Below, one piece after another: positions 1-12,400 of a stretch of 64,000 nucleotides of DNA. The notes beneath the pieces were generated by a model. It searched no databases and was not told the origin of the DNA. It was given only the letters and a program-made list of their open reading frames with translations. The translations under genes were made by a program, and so were the position numbers. Numbering within the stretch: the first letter of the stretch is position 1; every line of letters begins with the position of its first letter. The DNA lies in NCBI RefSeq assembly GCF_030867095.1, contig NC_081824.1:149201433-149265432 (forward strand), written 5' to 3'. This stretch comes from Alligator mississippiensis. Lineage: Eukaryota; Chordata; Crocodylia; Alligatoridae.

Positions 1-158
1 CGACCATTGGCCCGAGCGCCGAGGGGGCGGGCACGGAACGTGGCTGTTTGTGTTTAAACGTTCCAGCGCGAGGGGCGGGAGTAGGCGCTGCGGGGGCGCG
101 AGCCGAGCCGAGCTTGGCAAAGCAGCCCTGCGCTGTCCTGCCCCAGGCCGGCCGCAGC
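1..158 (+). promoter_or_regulatory. CCSAP: CCSAP promoter and 5'UTR (CpG-rich, TATA-less)
   Basis: The sequence is very rich in G, C and CpG. An inverted CCAAT box (CCATTGG) sits at 4-10, GC boxes of Sp1 type at about 24-31 and 71-78, and there is no TATA box. This is the usual layout of a broadly expressed vertebrate gene. The transcription start cannot be placed and the promoter probably continues left of the window. CpG richness extends through the first coding exon to about 480 and then stops sharply. Confidence 0.7.
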
Positions 159-450
159 ATGGTACCCGCGCGGCGGGTCAAGACCGAGTACATGAAGCGC
201 TACAAGGAGCCCAAGTGGGAATCGTGCGGCGCCTGCTACCTGGAGCTGCTGCGCTACCGCCTCAGCCGTCGCCTCCTGGAGCAGGCGCACCGGCCCTGGC
301 TCTGGGACGGCTGGGAGCAGGGCAGCGCCGGTTCTGGGTCTGGCTCCGGCTCCGGCTCCCTATCGCCGCCCGGCTCCGCCAGTCCCCCGCAGCAGCAGCA
401 GCAGGAGGCAGCGGAGAGGAGCAGCCCGGCGGAGCCCCCGCGCGGGGAAG
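159..450 (+). CDS. CCSAP: CCSAP coding exon 1
   Basis: It encodes residues 1-97 plus one base of codon 98 and ends at a strong donor, AAG|GTACGT, at 450/451. The second half holds a hexamer-like Gly-Ser repeat (about 330-360) and a CAG run (390-404), both likely length-variable between species. No ATG precedes the chosen start in the visible exon, and the same frame is open leftward to at least position 48. Confidence 0.94.
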
Positions 451-3400
451 GTACGTGCGTGCGGGGGATGCTTAACCCCCCCCTCCCCACCGACATGTAG
501 CAGGAATAGGGGGGCAGCAGAAGCCTGGGAGATCCCCAGGGAGAAATGACTGCGGTTCACTTGCGCTCTTGCTTTGCTCCCTTTCCCCCACATCTGCCGT
601 GCAGAGGTGAAATCATCACACTGACTCCTTGGATGGCAGGCGGATCAGCCATTAGGCAGGAATGAGCAAAAGCATCACTCTCTCTAGGAGCACACAGCTC
701 CGGTGCAGAGGTGTCATGGGAGGAGGGCAGTGGTCAGTGATGCTGTGCCCCCCTCCTTGGACACTGCCTTCCCTGTGAGGGATGCCCTGACAGGCACCTG
801 GGACAGGTCTCTGCCACCCGGACAGTCCCTTCCAGCCCTTGGTATAGGAAGCTTAGCTGTGCTCTGGCCATGATATGGCTGTTCGTTCATCACAGAATGA
901 ATTGCAGCTTGACATTCTTAATTTAAGAAGGATTGTAAGATCATTTTGCCAGAGAAACAAGGAGTGGGGTAGTTTGCTTCCTGTGCAGCCAAAATGTATC
1001 AATTCCTTTATGTTTGTTCTTATGTAATGTCCCCAATTTAAGCAGGTTATGATAAAGGCTGGATTGATCCTGTCAGACACTGGCACAGGTCACTGTACAG
1101 TGGCTCGAGGCTTCCCTGTTCACCTTGCGTGCTCCTAGGGCAGGGGTGGGCAAAATGCGGCCCACCAGGCTATTCTATCCAGCCCACGGGGCCCCTAAAA
1201 ACTTGGAAAATTAATATTAATCTGCCCTGGGCTGCCTGTCATGCAGCCCTCAGTGGCTTGCCGAAACTCAGTAGGTGGCCCTCTGCCCAAAATAATTGCC
1301 CACCCCTGTCCTAGGGGGAGTGTGGTCTGGTGCTTTGCTCATTCCTGCCTAATGGCTGATCAGCCTGCTGCCTGTGGTGATGCCAACAACTAGCAAGCTT
1401 TGTCCAGTGTCTGGTAATTGTTTTTGGTCACTGTTGGTCTGGACTGAATTAAGGCACAAATGCCAAAGTGTAAGGAAGGTCAGGGCTCAAGGTCACTAGG
1501 GCCCTTGAGAACCTGCAATTTTTGTGGTGGGAAGGGTATTGCGGGTGTCCTGTATCTTGTGGTCTCATGTTGCAGGACCCACCTGAAATGGGTTAAGGAA
1601 AGTCACATTTTGTGGTCCCCTTTGCTTTATCCTATGGCATCGTAGGCATCTTGTGTTGTGTCATGGTTGACTGTGGTTTCTCTAAGAGGTTAAATTATGG
1701 ATTTGTATGGGATAGTTTTTAATAAGGGATGGTCCTGCCTCGGGTAGGGGTCAGGTTAGATGACCTCTCAAGATCTCTTGCATCCCAACCTATATGATTT
1801 GAAGTGAAAGCTTGAACATGCAGTGAAAGATGTGGTGTACATAAGTCTAGTGAAAGCAGTCCTAAGACCATATATGTATTTTGACTGGACTTAACGAGTT
1901 CGGCACAAGGCTAGTGCAAGAAACAAGCTACATTTTGTGAAATGTCTTCAAATAAACAAACTGATGGTAACTATCACCTGACTTACAGCTTCTTGATGTA
2001 TATTGTTGCCATGGTATCAGTGTGTCACGGTAATTACATAAGCAGGTTCTCTGGCAGAAGCAGCAGTAATAGCAGCAGGAGCAAGAAAGGCTGCATGTTG
2101 GTAATGGGTGTTTTAAGAACACTTCCATTTCAGATTGGCTACAGTAGCTTCTCTGTCACTGCAGAAGGATGTAACATTTAAAGTGGAAACCTATAGAGAC
2201 TGTTCTAGTTCCATAAAATGTCTACGAAGATATGCTGGAATAGCAAGCAGCACGTGGGCTTCGATCTCTAATTATAATGCCTCTTAAATGAATATCTGAG
2301 AAACTTGTTAGGTAGTTGGTCCTTTTCCTGGGGAACCTTGCAAACTGGACCTTCAAAAGGTACATATTGCAGCAAAGCTATGATCTTCCCCCACCACCTC
2401 CATTATGTTATGGCCTCCCATAGCTGGACGGATACAGTTGCATTTAATTTGGCCTCTGATCATAGATCTAAGTCCTGCAGCCTTTTCATTACTGTACCAA
2501 GAGTATTTTGCACCCATATCCTCTTGTCTATATTATAGTGATCAATGCTTTTGATATTCTAGCCCAGATTAAGATTTTTTTAAAGAAGTGTTTCTGTTGA
2601 AGGTTGACAATGGGCATTATAGGGAATTGTAATTACTTTCACAGGTAGCAATCTGTCAAGTGGATAAGAGCACTTTATGGTACTGGGCAGACAAAGTTCC
2701 TTGGGTGAATTTGATATCTTATATTAGACCAACCCAAATAGTTGGTGAATAGTTATTAAGCAAGCTTTCGGGTTCAAAAACCCTTCGTCAGGCTAAGGAA
2801 GTTTCAGCAGTTGGTGTATGCTCTTCCTGGATGGAATGAATGGTACTATGCATGCACCTTGTGTGTTCCTGTGAATATCTGAGCTGTGAAGGTTGTGGCC
2901 GGCATATGTGAGTTAAAACGAAACATTCCAGTAATGAGGGGTGCGAAACTCCACTTTGCTTCAAGTCGCATGTTGGGAAGCTCATGCTACAGGCCACGCA
3001 AAAACCAAAGAACCCATGCTGGTTTGACTATGCAAAGTCTCTGTAACAATTTAGATTGCAGAACAGTTTTTGCTACTTAATAACAACACTGTCACTTTTC
3101 TAAGGGCCCAAGGGATGACAAAAGTTGCAATCATATAATTTAATCTTTCTCAAGAACTGTAAGGATGGAGGATACATGTTAGCTACATATTTACGAGCCC
3201 TGGGCTGAGTGGTTAACAGGACCTTTTTCATGTGGACTAAACTTTTTTTGTTAGGCCTTTCTTCTTCAGATTAAAAACAGACCTATTGTAGATACCAGAT
3301 AGATATAGGATATTGAATTAAGAAGGTGGAGGGAAAAATAAGGGTAACTAAAATAACCCAAAACCAGAGACCTTTTCTCTTTTGGCCATGCTATGAACAT

Positions 3401-6400
3401 TTGATGCTGGGTAATGTGGTAACTTACATTTCCTAGCTGCTGAGCAAGCTTGTTGTGTATATGTAACATTTTTGCTTGGTGCCTTTTAACTCTCAGAGGG
3501 CAAAAAGGAAGTAGTAGAAAACATAACATTCATGAAGAGGTAGTATCTGTTTCTACCAGTGCTGTGGGGGTGCCATGTATCAGCTAGCTCTTCCAAGCTT
3601 TGTGACTATTATCCACCCACACACTGCAGTTTTCTGATAACAGCAGCTTCTCCTGGCAAGCTACTATTGTGAGTACAATGCATTAATTCTAGTGGCTGGT
3701 CATTTATCAGAGCTCAGATGTCCAGTCAGCTGGCTTGGTGCTAGACACCTTGTGCTTCTCGGTTTAAGTCACAAATACCAGATTGTTCAGTGGCTAGGAC
3801 ATCTTGTTCTAGTGCTGGGATATTTTGCTGCTGTGCTAAAATTCATGGGCACTGCTGCTGTTTCCTTCTCTGAGGAATAATGGCCATAATAGTAGTCATG
3901 TTGAAACTTCAGTTACTGTGTAACATTTTTAAAGACTTGTTCAGCATAAAACTGTTGTGCAGGTTAATGTTGGGACCATCTTCAAACTAACTCTTCAATT
4001 CATGGATAGGGAAGAAGGAAGTCGAGGAAGAGGAGGTAGTGTTTTGTTCCACCTCTGCAGAAACCTCTTATGTTAGGGACAGTACTGCTCCTCTTGGATC
4101 TGTGCCAAGTAAGTCTTGTTTGGACATTAGCTGATGAGCCCACGTGGACATCTCCAATGCTAACCTCTGCATTGGCACCTAAGGCATCTTTCAGCTATTG
4201 CAAGAGGGTTCTGACACTGCAGTTGTCAAACTGAATGAAAACACTGGTTGATTTATCTTCCACTACAAATTGTTCTCTACCAAAACTCGGCGAACTCTTA
4301 CTTGCCTAAAAAAAATCCCCCCCCCCCCCTTGCCTTTTATAATAAATCAACTTGGTTCCCACACACTTGTACCTTTTTATACCAGTGCTTTTTAAATGGT
4401 TCGGGTTCTTGTGTAGATGGGATGCTGTAGCTTGGCTTACAGTACAAGTGGCGTTAGCCTGAAAACTCTTGTCTGGCTCTCTTCTGCTATTCAAGGAAAA
4501 TAAATGCATTTTGTTTCTGACTCTGCAATCACATCTTGCATTTGCTTCTATGCATATAAAATACAGAGAACATTTTTTTTCTTGCCCCTATCTCCTTGCA
4601 GTCCTGTCCAGTGCCGCCTTAGTCTAGGATAGAACTGGCCAGCAGGCAGCTTCTAGGCCAGGGGCCTCTCATGCCCCTTCTCCCCCCACCATATCTAGTG
4701 TCTTCAGTTATCACTGATGGTGAAAACTGACAGAAAGAAAAAGGGGGAGCGAACATTCATCCTCTGCTCCAAGTTCCAGAGCCATGCCAATAAGGACTAG
4801 TGTGTTTCCCTAGGGTAGTCAATATTGACTTGGCCCTTCAATATGAATGAACTGTGTCCTTGTCTTCAGCATGACCCTGCCTCAGTCTGTAAGTCAGCTT
4901 CTCCAAAACAAAAAGCAGCTGAATGTCTCTCTCTCTCCTATTTTGGGGGGTATTTGCCTTGAACTCAAGTTCTACAGAGAAATTGTGAGCAGAAGTTCCT
5001 TAGAGTAAATCTTTTTTGTGAACTAGATCTAAAAAAATTAAAGATTCTTTAATCTTGGCAAATGGGGGCAGGACTGAATGAGACTGGAAGGGAGTCTGCA
5101 GTGAATAGTATCTGGATGCATAGTGGCTACAGCAGAACTCTTTAATTTGCAGTGTATGCCCATGATGATATATGGGAATAATATGGCAAAGAAAAATGTG
5201 GTTGTTTATGTAGTCCCTATTCTGGTCTATTGAAAGAGCAAACAAACAATTACCCTGGAAGTGCCTGTATAGCTATGATACTTACTCTTCTACCTACTAC
5301 CCCCAACATACAGAGAACCTGTTAACATAGCACAAAAAATGACTAAAGAACTTGTTTTCTCCAAGGGAACCACAGAGAGGGAGAAGCTAGGAGTGGTGTA
5401 ATAGCACTGCAGGGGAAAAAATCAAATTGTTGGCATGGAGACTGATTTGTACGTGTAATGAGCATTTCTGACTTTCCCTTGGCACCTGTAATGGAAGAGA
5501 GGAGTTTGCAGCCCCTCTACTGGGAGGGGATGCTTGGGATGCGGGGAGGCTAAAAACACTGTTCAGCACAGCAGACTGATGTGAGGGGAGAAAACCCTGT
5601 ATGAGCTGCAGCACACTCCTCATTCAGTATCTCAAACCTCTATGAAAATAAAACTGACAGGTGACCTAGCTACACTAGACTGGTCAAGTGTTTGGAAATA
5701 CCTTTTCTGTGCCATGGGATCTCCTGTGTTACAGCACAGCTGCTGCAGTAGCTGCTGCCTAATTCCTGTGCAAATTGGTAGGAAAGTGACCTTTTGCTTC
5801 CTTGAAGTTCTGCCACCAGAACGGGTCATCTCAGTGCTGCCTTCTCCCAGCTGGGGCCGGACATGGGCATAGGCAAACTGGGCAGCTGCCTGGGGCCTGC
5901 ACAGAAAGGGAGCCTGAAAAATGGTATTTTTCCCCCCCTCCCCCCAATTGTCTGATTTTTATTATTACTATCATGATCTCTGGCAAAGGGGGGCCCGATT
6001 TTACTAAAAGTTCACCCAGGGCTGCCAGGAGCCTAGGTATGGTGCTGCTCCCAGTCAGTGTTCAGCAGCATCACTTTTCTTAAACGAAAGAGTCCTGGGT
6101 ATACATTCTGCAAAAGAAACTTCTTGATTTCATCCTCTTGCCCCTACAGGAACGGGTATTTCTGCAGTGTTGACAGCCCTGTGAAATCACAGCACAACTC
6201 GGCATCCAGGGGCATCATCCTGCTTGTACTGCTGATGGTCGTGATCGCAGCACTTAGTCCCAGGTCATTCAGTGCAGCGCAGTTTCAAATTGATGCCAAG
6301 AGGAATTGGGAGGGTTTGTCACCTGAGTGACATAAGTCCCGGAATACCTGTAGTTCTTGGGTTGTATCCCAGAACACACAGCATGGAAATTCAAGAGTAG

Positions 6401-9400
6401 AACAATGGGTCATCGGATGCCTGCCCAGACTGCTGAGCAGTGAGAGCAAGCAAAGCTGCACGGATGCAGTGGGTAAATAGAAAAATGGCATCATAAAGTG
6501 GGTAGGCTACCTTTGCTACAGTAAAATGGTGGCTTTTCAAGTGAATGAACCAAAGCTGCTTCATCACCAGGGATCCTTGTTTTCTATGTACTGTATATGT
6601 ATTTAATTTTAATTGCAGGAAAACATGGATTTTTGGGTGGTTGTTTTTAATTGGAGGATTTGGGAGGATATATGCATTTCCTGCCTATAAATAGTCAGTT
6701 GAACCCATAATTTTATTGATATATTTACAATTTTGAAGTCATTTTGGAAGCCTACCAGTGTCTCCAATCATTTATAATGAAATGCATTCTAAATACCTAA
6801 GTGTTTTGGCATTTTGATTCTATGGGGTTTTTTTTTTAAATTTGTTTTTAAATTTATTTTCTTTAATATGGAAAATCGGAGCTCCTCCTGCCCCCTTCAC
6901 TCACCAGGATACAGTTCCAGTGGTGTCTGGTGTTTCTTCCCCCTGGTACTCTGTAGTGCTGAGCAACCCTGATATGCCAGGGGTCCCAGTGGTGGTGGTG
7001 GTGACAGCAGAAAAGTCTTGCTGCCCCACTTCATCCTCTGATGCCAGGTCCCCCCACTCCCTTCTGACCTAGTGCCTATGGTGCCCAAACTCCTTCCTGG
7101 GAATGCATGCAGCAGCAGGGAGTTGCACCCCCACCTCCCTCATGGGATGCCCATGGCTCTGTCCCACTCCCTGGCTGGGCCCTGCAGCCATGTATACCAC
7201 CCTGGCTGGGCAGAGGTCCCAGCTGCCAATCCTGCCCCACTCCCTCCCTCACCATGGGGGCTTGGAGTGAGCTGTCATCACTGCCTCAATATGCTTCCCC
7301 CCCCCCAGCCCAGAGTTACCTGCAGGCAGCTGTGGGAGCTGTTCTCAACCATGCTGCCTGGCTGCCACATGGGTGCCCCTACCTGTGATTTGCCTTCCTC
7401 CTGCTCCCAGCCCCAAGCAGCCTTTTGCAGACTGGAACTCTCCTAGCCTGCAAGGGGAAACCTAGAGTTTCCTGCATTTTTCTCCCTTTTAAAAGAAAAA
7501 AATTGTGTTTTCCACAAATGGAAAACCTGGATCCCTGCTCATTACTGTGTAGATGAGACCTTTTTAAGCTCCAGAGGCAGGAATATAGATTGCCACTTTC
7601 CCCAATTCTGCTGATTCCTCCAAGTCGTGTCAGCTAAATAGTTCTTGATCTAAACTAATTCCCCACTCCACTCCTTCCTCCCCAGTTTTACATGAATGAA
7701 GACTTTGTGTCCCATTAATCATCCTTATTCAATCTGTTGGTATTGCAAGAGTCCCCTTTACTGGGCAATTCAATCAGCATTGGCTATGGAGTGTGTTCTT
7801 GATGATGAGATGTTTCTATGAACATGTGATGGGCTGTGAAACCACAGTCTATAGCCACAACCACCTGAGCCTCAAAATAAATATTCTGTGACTCTTTTTC
7901 CTCTGAAATGACTGACTGCTTTCTCCCGTACCACCTGAGTACTCAGACTCTAGCAGGGTCATCTTGCTCTTTGGTGAAACTGAAAACTTGCTCTGCAAAT
8001 GTATCAGCAAGAGCTTCAAATGATGGGTGTTCTTTACAGTCAGTTTGGCTCAGCTTAGGCACTAACCATGTATTGCCAAAGACCTCTGAATTTGGCTGGC
8101 TTTCACTTTTTGTGATTGAGTGTAGGGCTTCTGTGTTGTGAAGGCATCTGGAATAAGAGGATGTAGAAGTTGCATGATCTCCCCTTTTTAAGGCTCTAGC
8201 AAAGTACAGCAAATATATGACAGGAGGGATGTATCCTCTTGAGTTTAGGGAAGCAGTTGACATGTCTTTCTCCATATGTCAAAGGTAGGTTGGGGTGATG
8301 GAAGGGGGGTGCTGCTGCCCACATAATGGCAGTAGTGCTTAAAATGAGAAGTTAAGGGGCAAAGAGGTCTTTGCATTTGCCTTTGTGCCCAGATGCTAGG
8401 CCAGCTGGGTTGTATGTAGCAGCTTTGGGTCTCGCTGTGGTAACTGTTTTCATTAGATGGTTCTTTTTAACAGTACAACTAGTCAAATATTATGGAATGA
8501 TTTCAAAACTGAGACATCTCTTCTTATGCCCACAGCGTCCTTCTGCAACGAACTTTTACCATGCCAATCATTTTTAATTTTGCTGTAAGTGATGATGATA
8601 AGTGAATTTTCTCAAGGGTTTTCAAGTTAGGGCAGAAAAGGTTGCCCTAAAGTCTGTGCTCTTAAAATTGTGGCATTCCACTCTGAGGAAAAAGTTTCTA
8701 AATGGGGCACTTGGGACATGAGGGTATTTTTGTTGCATAAACAAGTCCTTAACAGGCCTATTAAGAGCGCTGTTTCTTAACCATGCTGAATCAGCTGGGT
8801 GAAATCCTAGTAATGCAGGGCAAGCTGAGTGCTGGGGCTCATGACTGCCCAGTGCAGAGTTGCTCCTGGGGGCAGAACTGTGAGTTGGGAGGATTTTCAG
8901 TTGGGCCAAGTGGAAGTGGAGCAAAGAAACAGGTGTGGGAGGGTGGAGGGGAACAGGGTTTACAGCACTGGAGTGGAGCTGTCCATAAAAATAGTGCAAG
9001 ACTTCCATTACTCTCCAGTGCAGGGGGTGGGGTTGGCAATCTCTAGCCTGCACAAATCCAGTCTCCCATGGGGAGCGCAGAACTGTTCCATGCCTCCCAC
9101 AGCTTGCAGCTCACAGCAGGGGCTGGGTCACAAAAGGTGGCTTAAACCAAGCAGGGGTTGGCATAATGATTGCAGCTAGGGAGGTTGTAGTATGGGTTTG
9201 GAATGGACCCGGGAACCTAAAAGCAAACAATGGTCCTAACTTTCCTGCCAAGCCAATAGACCAGCTAGTAATGCAAAGCTTTACTTCTAGGAGCCCAGAT
9301 GGTGTGTTTTGGGTTTTTTTTTTGTTTTTGTTTTTGTTTTTTCCCTTTACTGAACACTATTGTGGCTTTACAGTACTGGACAGTAACTGGCAAATTGGCC

Positions 9401-12400
9401 TTTACTTTCCATGTCCAGAAAATGCATGCAATCCTGCTGACTTTTACTTCAAAACTGAAAAAAATGTTCAGAGGGCAGTATTGCAGGTGCTGGACCCATT
9501 GGGCTAAGTGTGGTGCTTAGCACCACCTCCCACAACTTTTGTGGTGTGGCAACATGCTGACCAAATCTGCATTTAAGCTGCCCCCCCCCCCCAACCCCTC
9601 TTCCTTAGAAAGCATCAGGAGCTTTTGGATAAGGGAGTCCAAACTACCTGCTTAGTATCCCTACAGTATAAGGGGGCATATTTTATGTGCTTTATTCAAA
9701 TCTGTCCCTAGCTGCAGTGACAGGCTGGCAAAGACTAAATGCCATATGGGAGCCCACTTTTGTTGGCTGCATGGGGGGGATTGCAAGTGGGTAAATGCAG
9801 GCTGATGGAGTGGAAGGAGGGGAGAGATGCTAAGTACCTTGAGGTCAGATAAGTGCTGTTGGGTAGCTCTGGTCTCGCTTTTTAAATTTATTTATTTTTA
9901 ATCATGAGTGCACATTCATTGGATCCTCAATGTAGGCAATCCTATTACGAGTACGGGAAGATCGCTGATAAAGGGAGCACATTTGTGTATAAATGAGAGT
10001 ATAGAGATGAGAGGGAGTGTAAATAGTATAGTGTACATTTTTAAGCTTCAAATTCTTGAACTAGGGTAAGTAACTTCAATCTGAAGTACTAGTTATGAGG
10101 AGCAAGTATCAACTCCATTGATGCCCTGGTTTGCAGCTAAACTTATTTGCATTTAGCAAACAGCCATCTCTCTGCTCCCTTGCTGTCTAGAGGTCCAGCC
10201 CTATGATAGCACCTGCTGCTTAGGTGAGCTGCATGTCTGTCTACCTCATCCTGGCGTGATCCGGGTTGTCACAGATCCCGCTGTAGATTACCCCAGGCTA
10301 CATAAAAGCATCTCTCTTGGGGACATGCAGGCTTGTATCTGGTGCCTTGAAGCTGGCAGCTGTTCTAATTTTGTTTAATACATTGCTTTAAGAAGAGCTC
10401 TTAAATCTCTCTTTGCCTCTCCCTAGATAGCTAGTATCTGCATGTAGGGGTATGCCATTTTGGCTTTTAAAAGCTTTAAAACCAAACTTATTTTTAACTT
10501 TCTCCTTTAGAAAAAAAAACAGAGGGAGAAAATCAAGAGAAAGCTGCAGAACAGGCTGCTGTGAAAGAAACTGATAAATCGACCAGCCGTGCAGGCCAGC
10601 GTCCAAGTCGAAGTGCCTTGTCCAGTCGTGATGATCGAAAATCAACTAAAAGTCCTCAAAGGACAGAAGCGCCAAAGGAGAATAAACATCCGTTTGCTTT
10701 ATATGGCTGGGGAGAAAAGCAGACGGATACAGGAAGCCAGAAAACTCACAATGTCTGCGCATCTGCCTCTGTACGTGAAGTCAGTAAACTCTCAAATGCC
10801 CTTACAGTTTTTTGTGTTTAATCCTGCATAGGCAGGGGAAAGCAGTGACGCCTACAAGCATGTAATCAATTAGGATGGGTCTGCCCAACTGGTGGTCTGT
10901 GGGTGCCTGCTACAGTCTCTCCCGCTGTTATGTAATGGAGGAGGGTCTTGAGGAAGGGGGGCTGTGGACCATCCATGTGCCAGGGGGCTGTGCAGCAGTA
11001 TTGTATGCATCTCCCAGCTGTACTTAAGTTGAACAGTCCTGTATTAGGAATTCCTTATTATTGGTAACAGTGTTGAAAACTTCTTTAACTTGCATCTGGG
11101 GCTCTTTTTGGGGCCTTACTATCTTGAAAGCTTCCCTAGCATAGTGCTGTTCTGCTTTATTAATGAGAAGGGACGACTTGGGGACTGGTGGGGGAGGCAT
11201 TAAATTAGAAACATTTTGAATTCTCTGAGGTGAATTCTCAATGGTGTAGCGGGCAAACTGAGTTATGCTAAGGCTTTTAGGTATAGTCCAGGCCTTTCCA
11301 GAACTAAGCAACAAAATTGAACAGAGCGCCTCCTGTGGCACTGGGGGATGTGAGTGCTGTGACTGCTGTCCCTTGCTCGCCCAGTGCCCAGTTTCCCTAT
11401 AAGGAATGTGGCTTGCACCGTACCAGGGGTTGGACAATTTGGGATGAGAGAACTTACGAAAGTGACGGACAAACAAAGGAACACGTGTGTTCTGTGTTGC
11501 CACCCTGGGGAGATGGGAGCAACCTTGGACTTCTTGTTTGAAACTTGCATCCTGCACACCCAGCAGGGGATCTGAGGCCGGTACCACCGAAGGTCGCTGC
11601 TGTAACGCCTGAAGGAACCGCTTGCCAGGTTGTATTGCAAAGAAGAAATACTTGTAATAAACCTAGGGGTTACTATTAAAAGTTCACTTGATACCAAATT
11701 GGACAAGGGGCTGTGTCAGTCCTTGGGGATCTCTGGTAAAAGGGATACCAGGAATATGGGTTTTTGATGCCTAGTGCAGGAAGACTAGCAAGTATGGCAG
11801 AAGACCAGCTTGGTTTAGTAAAGAGTTCCCTGCTAAACTAAAACGCAAAAAGGAAGTTTATAAGAAGGGGAAACTTGGACAAATAACTAGGGAAGAACGT
11901 TGCTCGGGCATGCAGTGTTGAAGTCAGGAAGGTCCAAGTGCAATTGGAGCTGCAGCCAGTAAGGGATGTATGTGAAGGGTAAGAAGGGTTTCTACGAGTA
12001 TGTTGGCAGCAAGAAGATCAGGGGAAGTGTGGGTCTCTTACTGAACGGGGGAGGGAACCTTGTGACCAGAATGTGGAAAAGGCTGAAGTACTCAATGCCT
12101 CTTTTGCCTTGGTCTTCACAGGCAAGGTCAGCTCCCAGATTACTGCACTGGGCAGCACAGCTTGGGGAGGAGGTGAGCAGCCAACAGTGGCAAAAGAACA
12201 GGTTAGGGGCTACTTAGAAAACCTGGACATATACAAGTCCATGGGGCCAGATAAGATGCACCCAAGGGTGCTGAGAGAGTTGGCTGATGTGATTGCAGAG
12301 CCACTGGCCATCATCTTTTTGACAATCAGGAGAGGTCCTGGATGATTGTAAAAGGGCAAACACAGTGCCCACATTTAAGAAAGGGGGAAAAGGAGGATCT

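Larger units (their letters stand above)
451..10510 (+). other. CCSAP: CCSAP intron 1 (about 10 kb)
   Basis: The intron begins in a CpG island and becomes AT-rich. It holds a foldback repeat with a nested hAT MITE (about 610-1400), a CR1 tail (1722-1800), one hammerhead-like repeat (2695-2832) and a 970-bp hAT element (6568-7537). A fragment at about 5850-6040 looks like a decayed hAT copy (wording of a 'gggcagctgcctgggg' type) without clear ends. The stretches 1400-1720, 1810-2690, 2840-5840 and 7540-10500 contain no gene or repeat that I can name; 8780-9180 is GC-richer and may be an unrecognised old element. Confidence 0.8.

Noticed and set aside
48-158. Possible upstream extension of the CCSAP frame
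   Set aside because: The frame is open but has no ATG before 159; the 159 ATG has a strong context and gives the conserved N-terminus.
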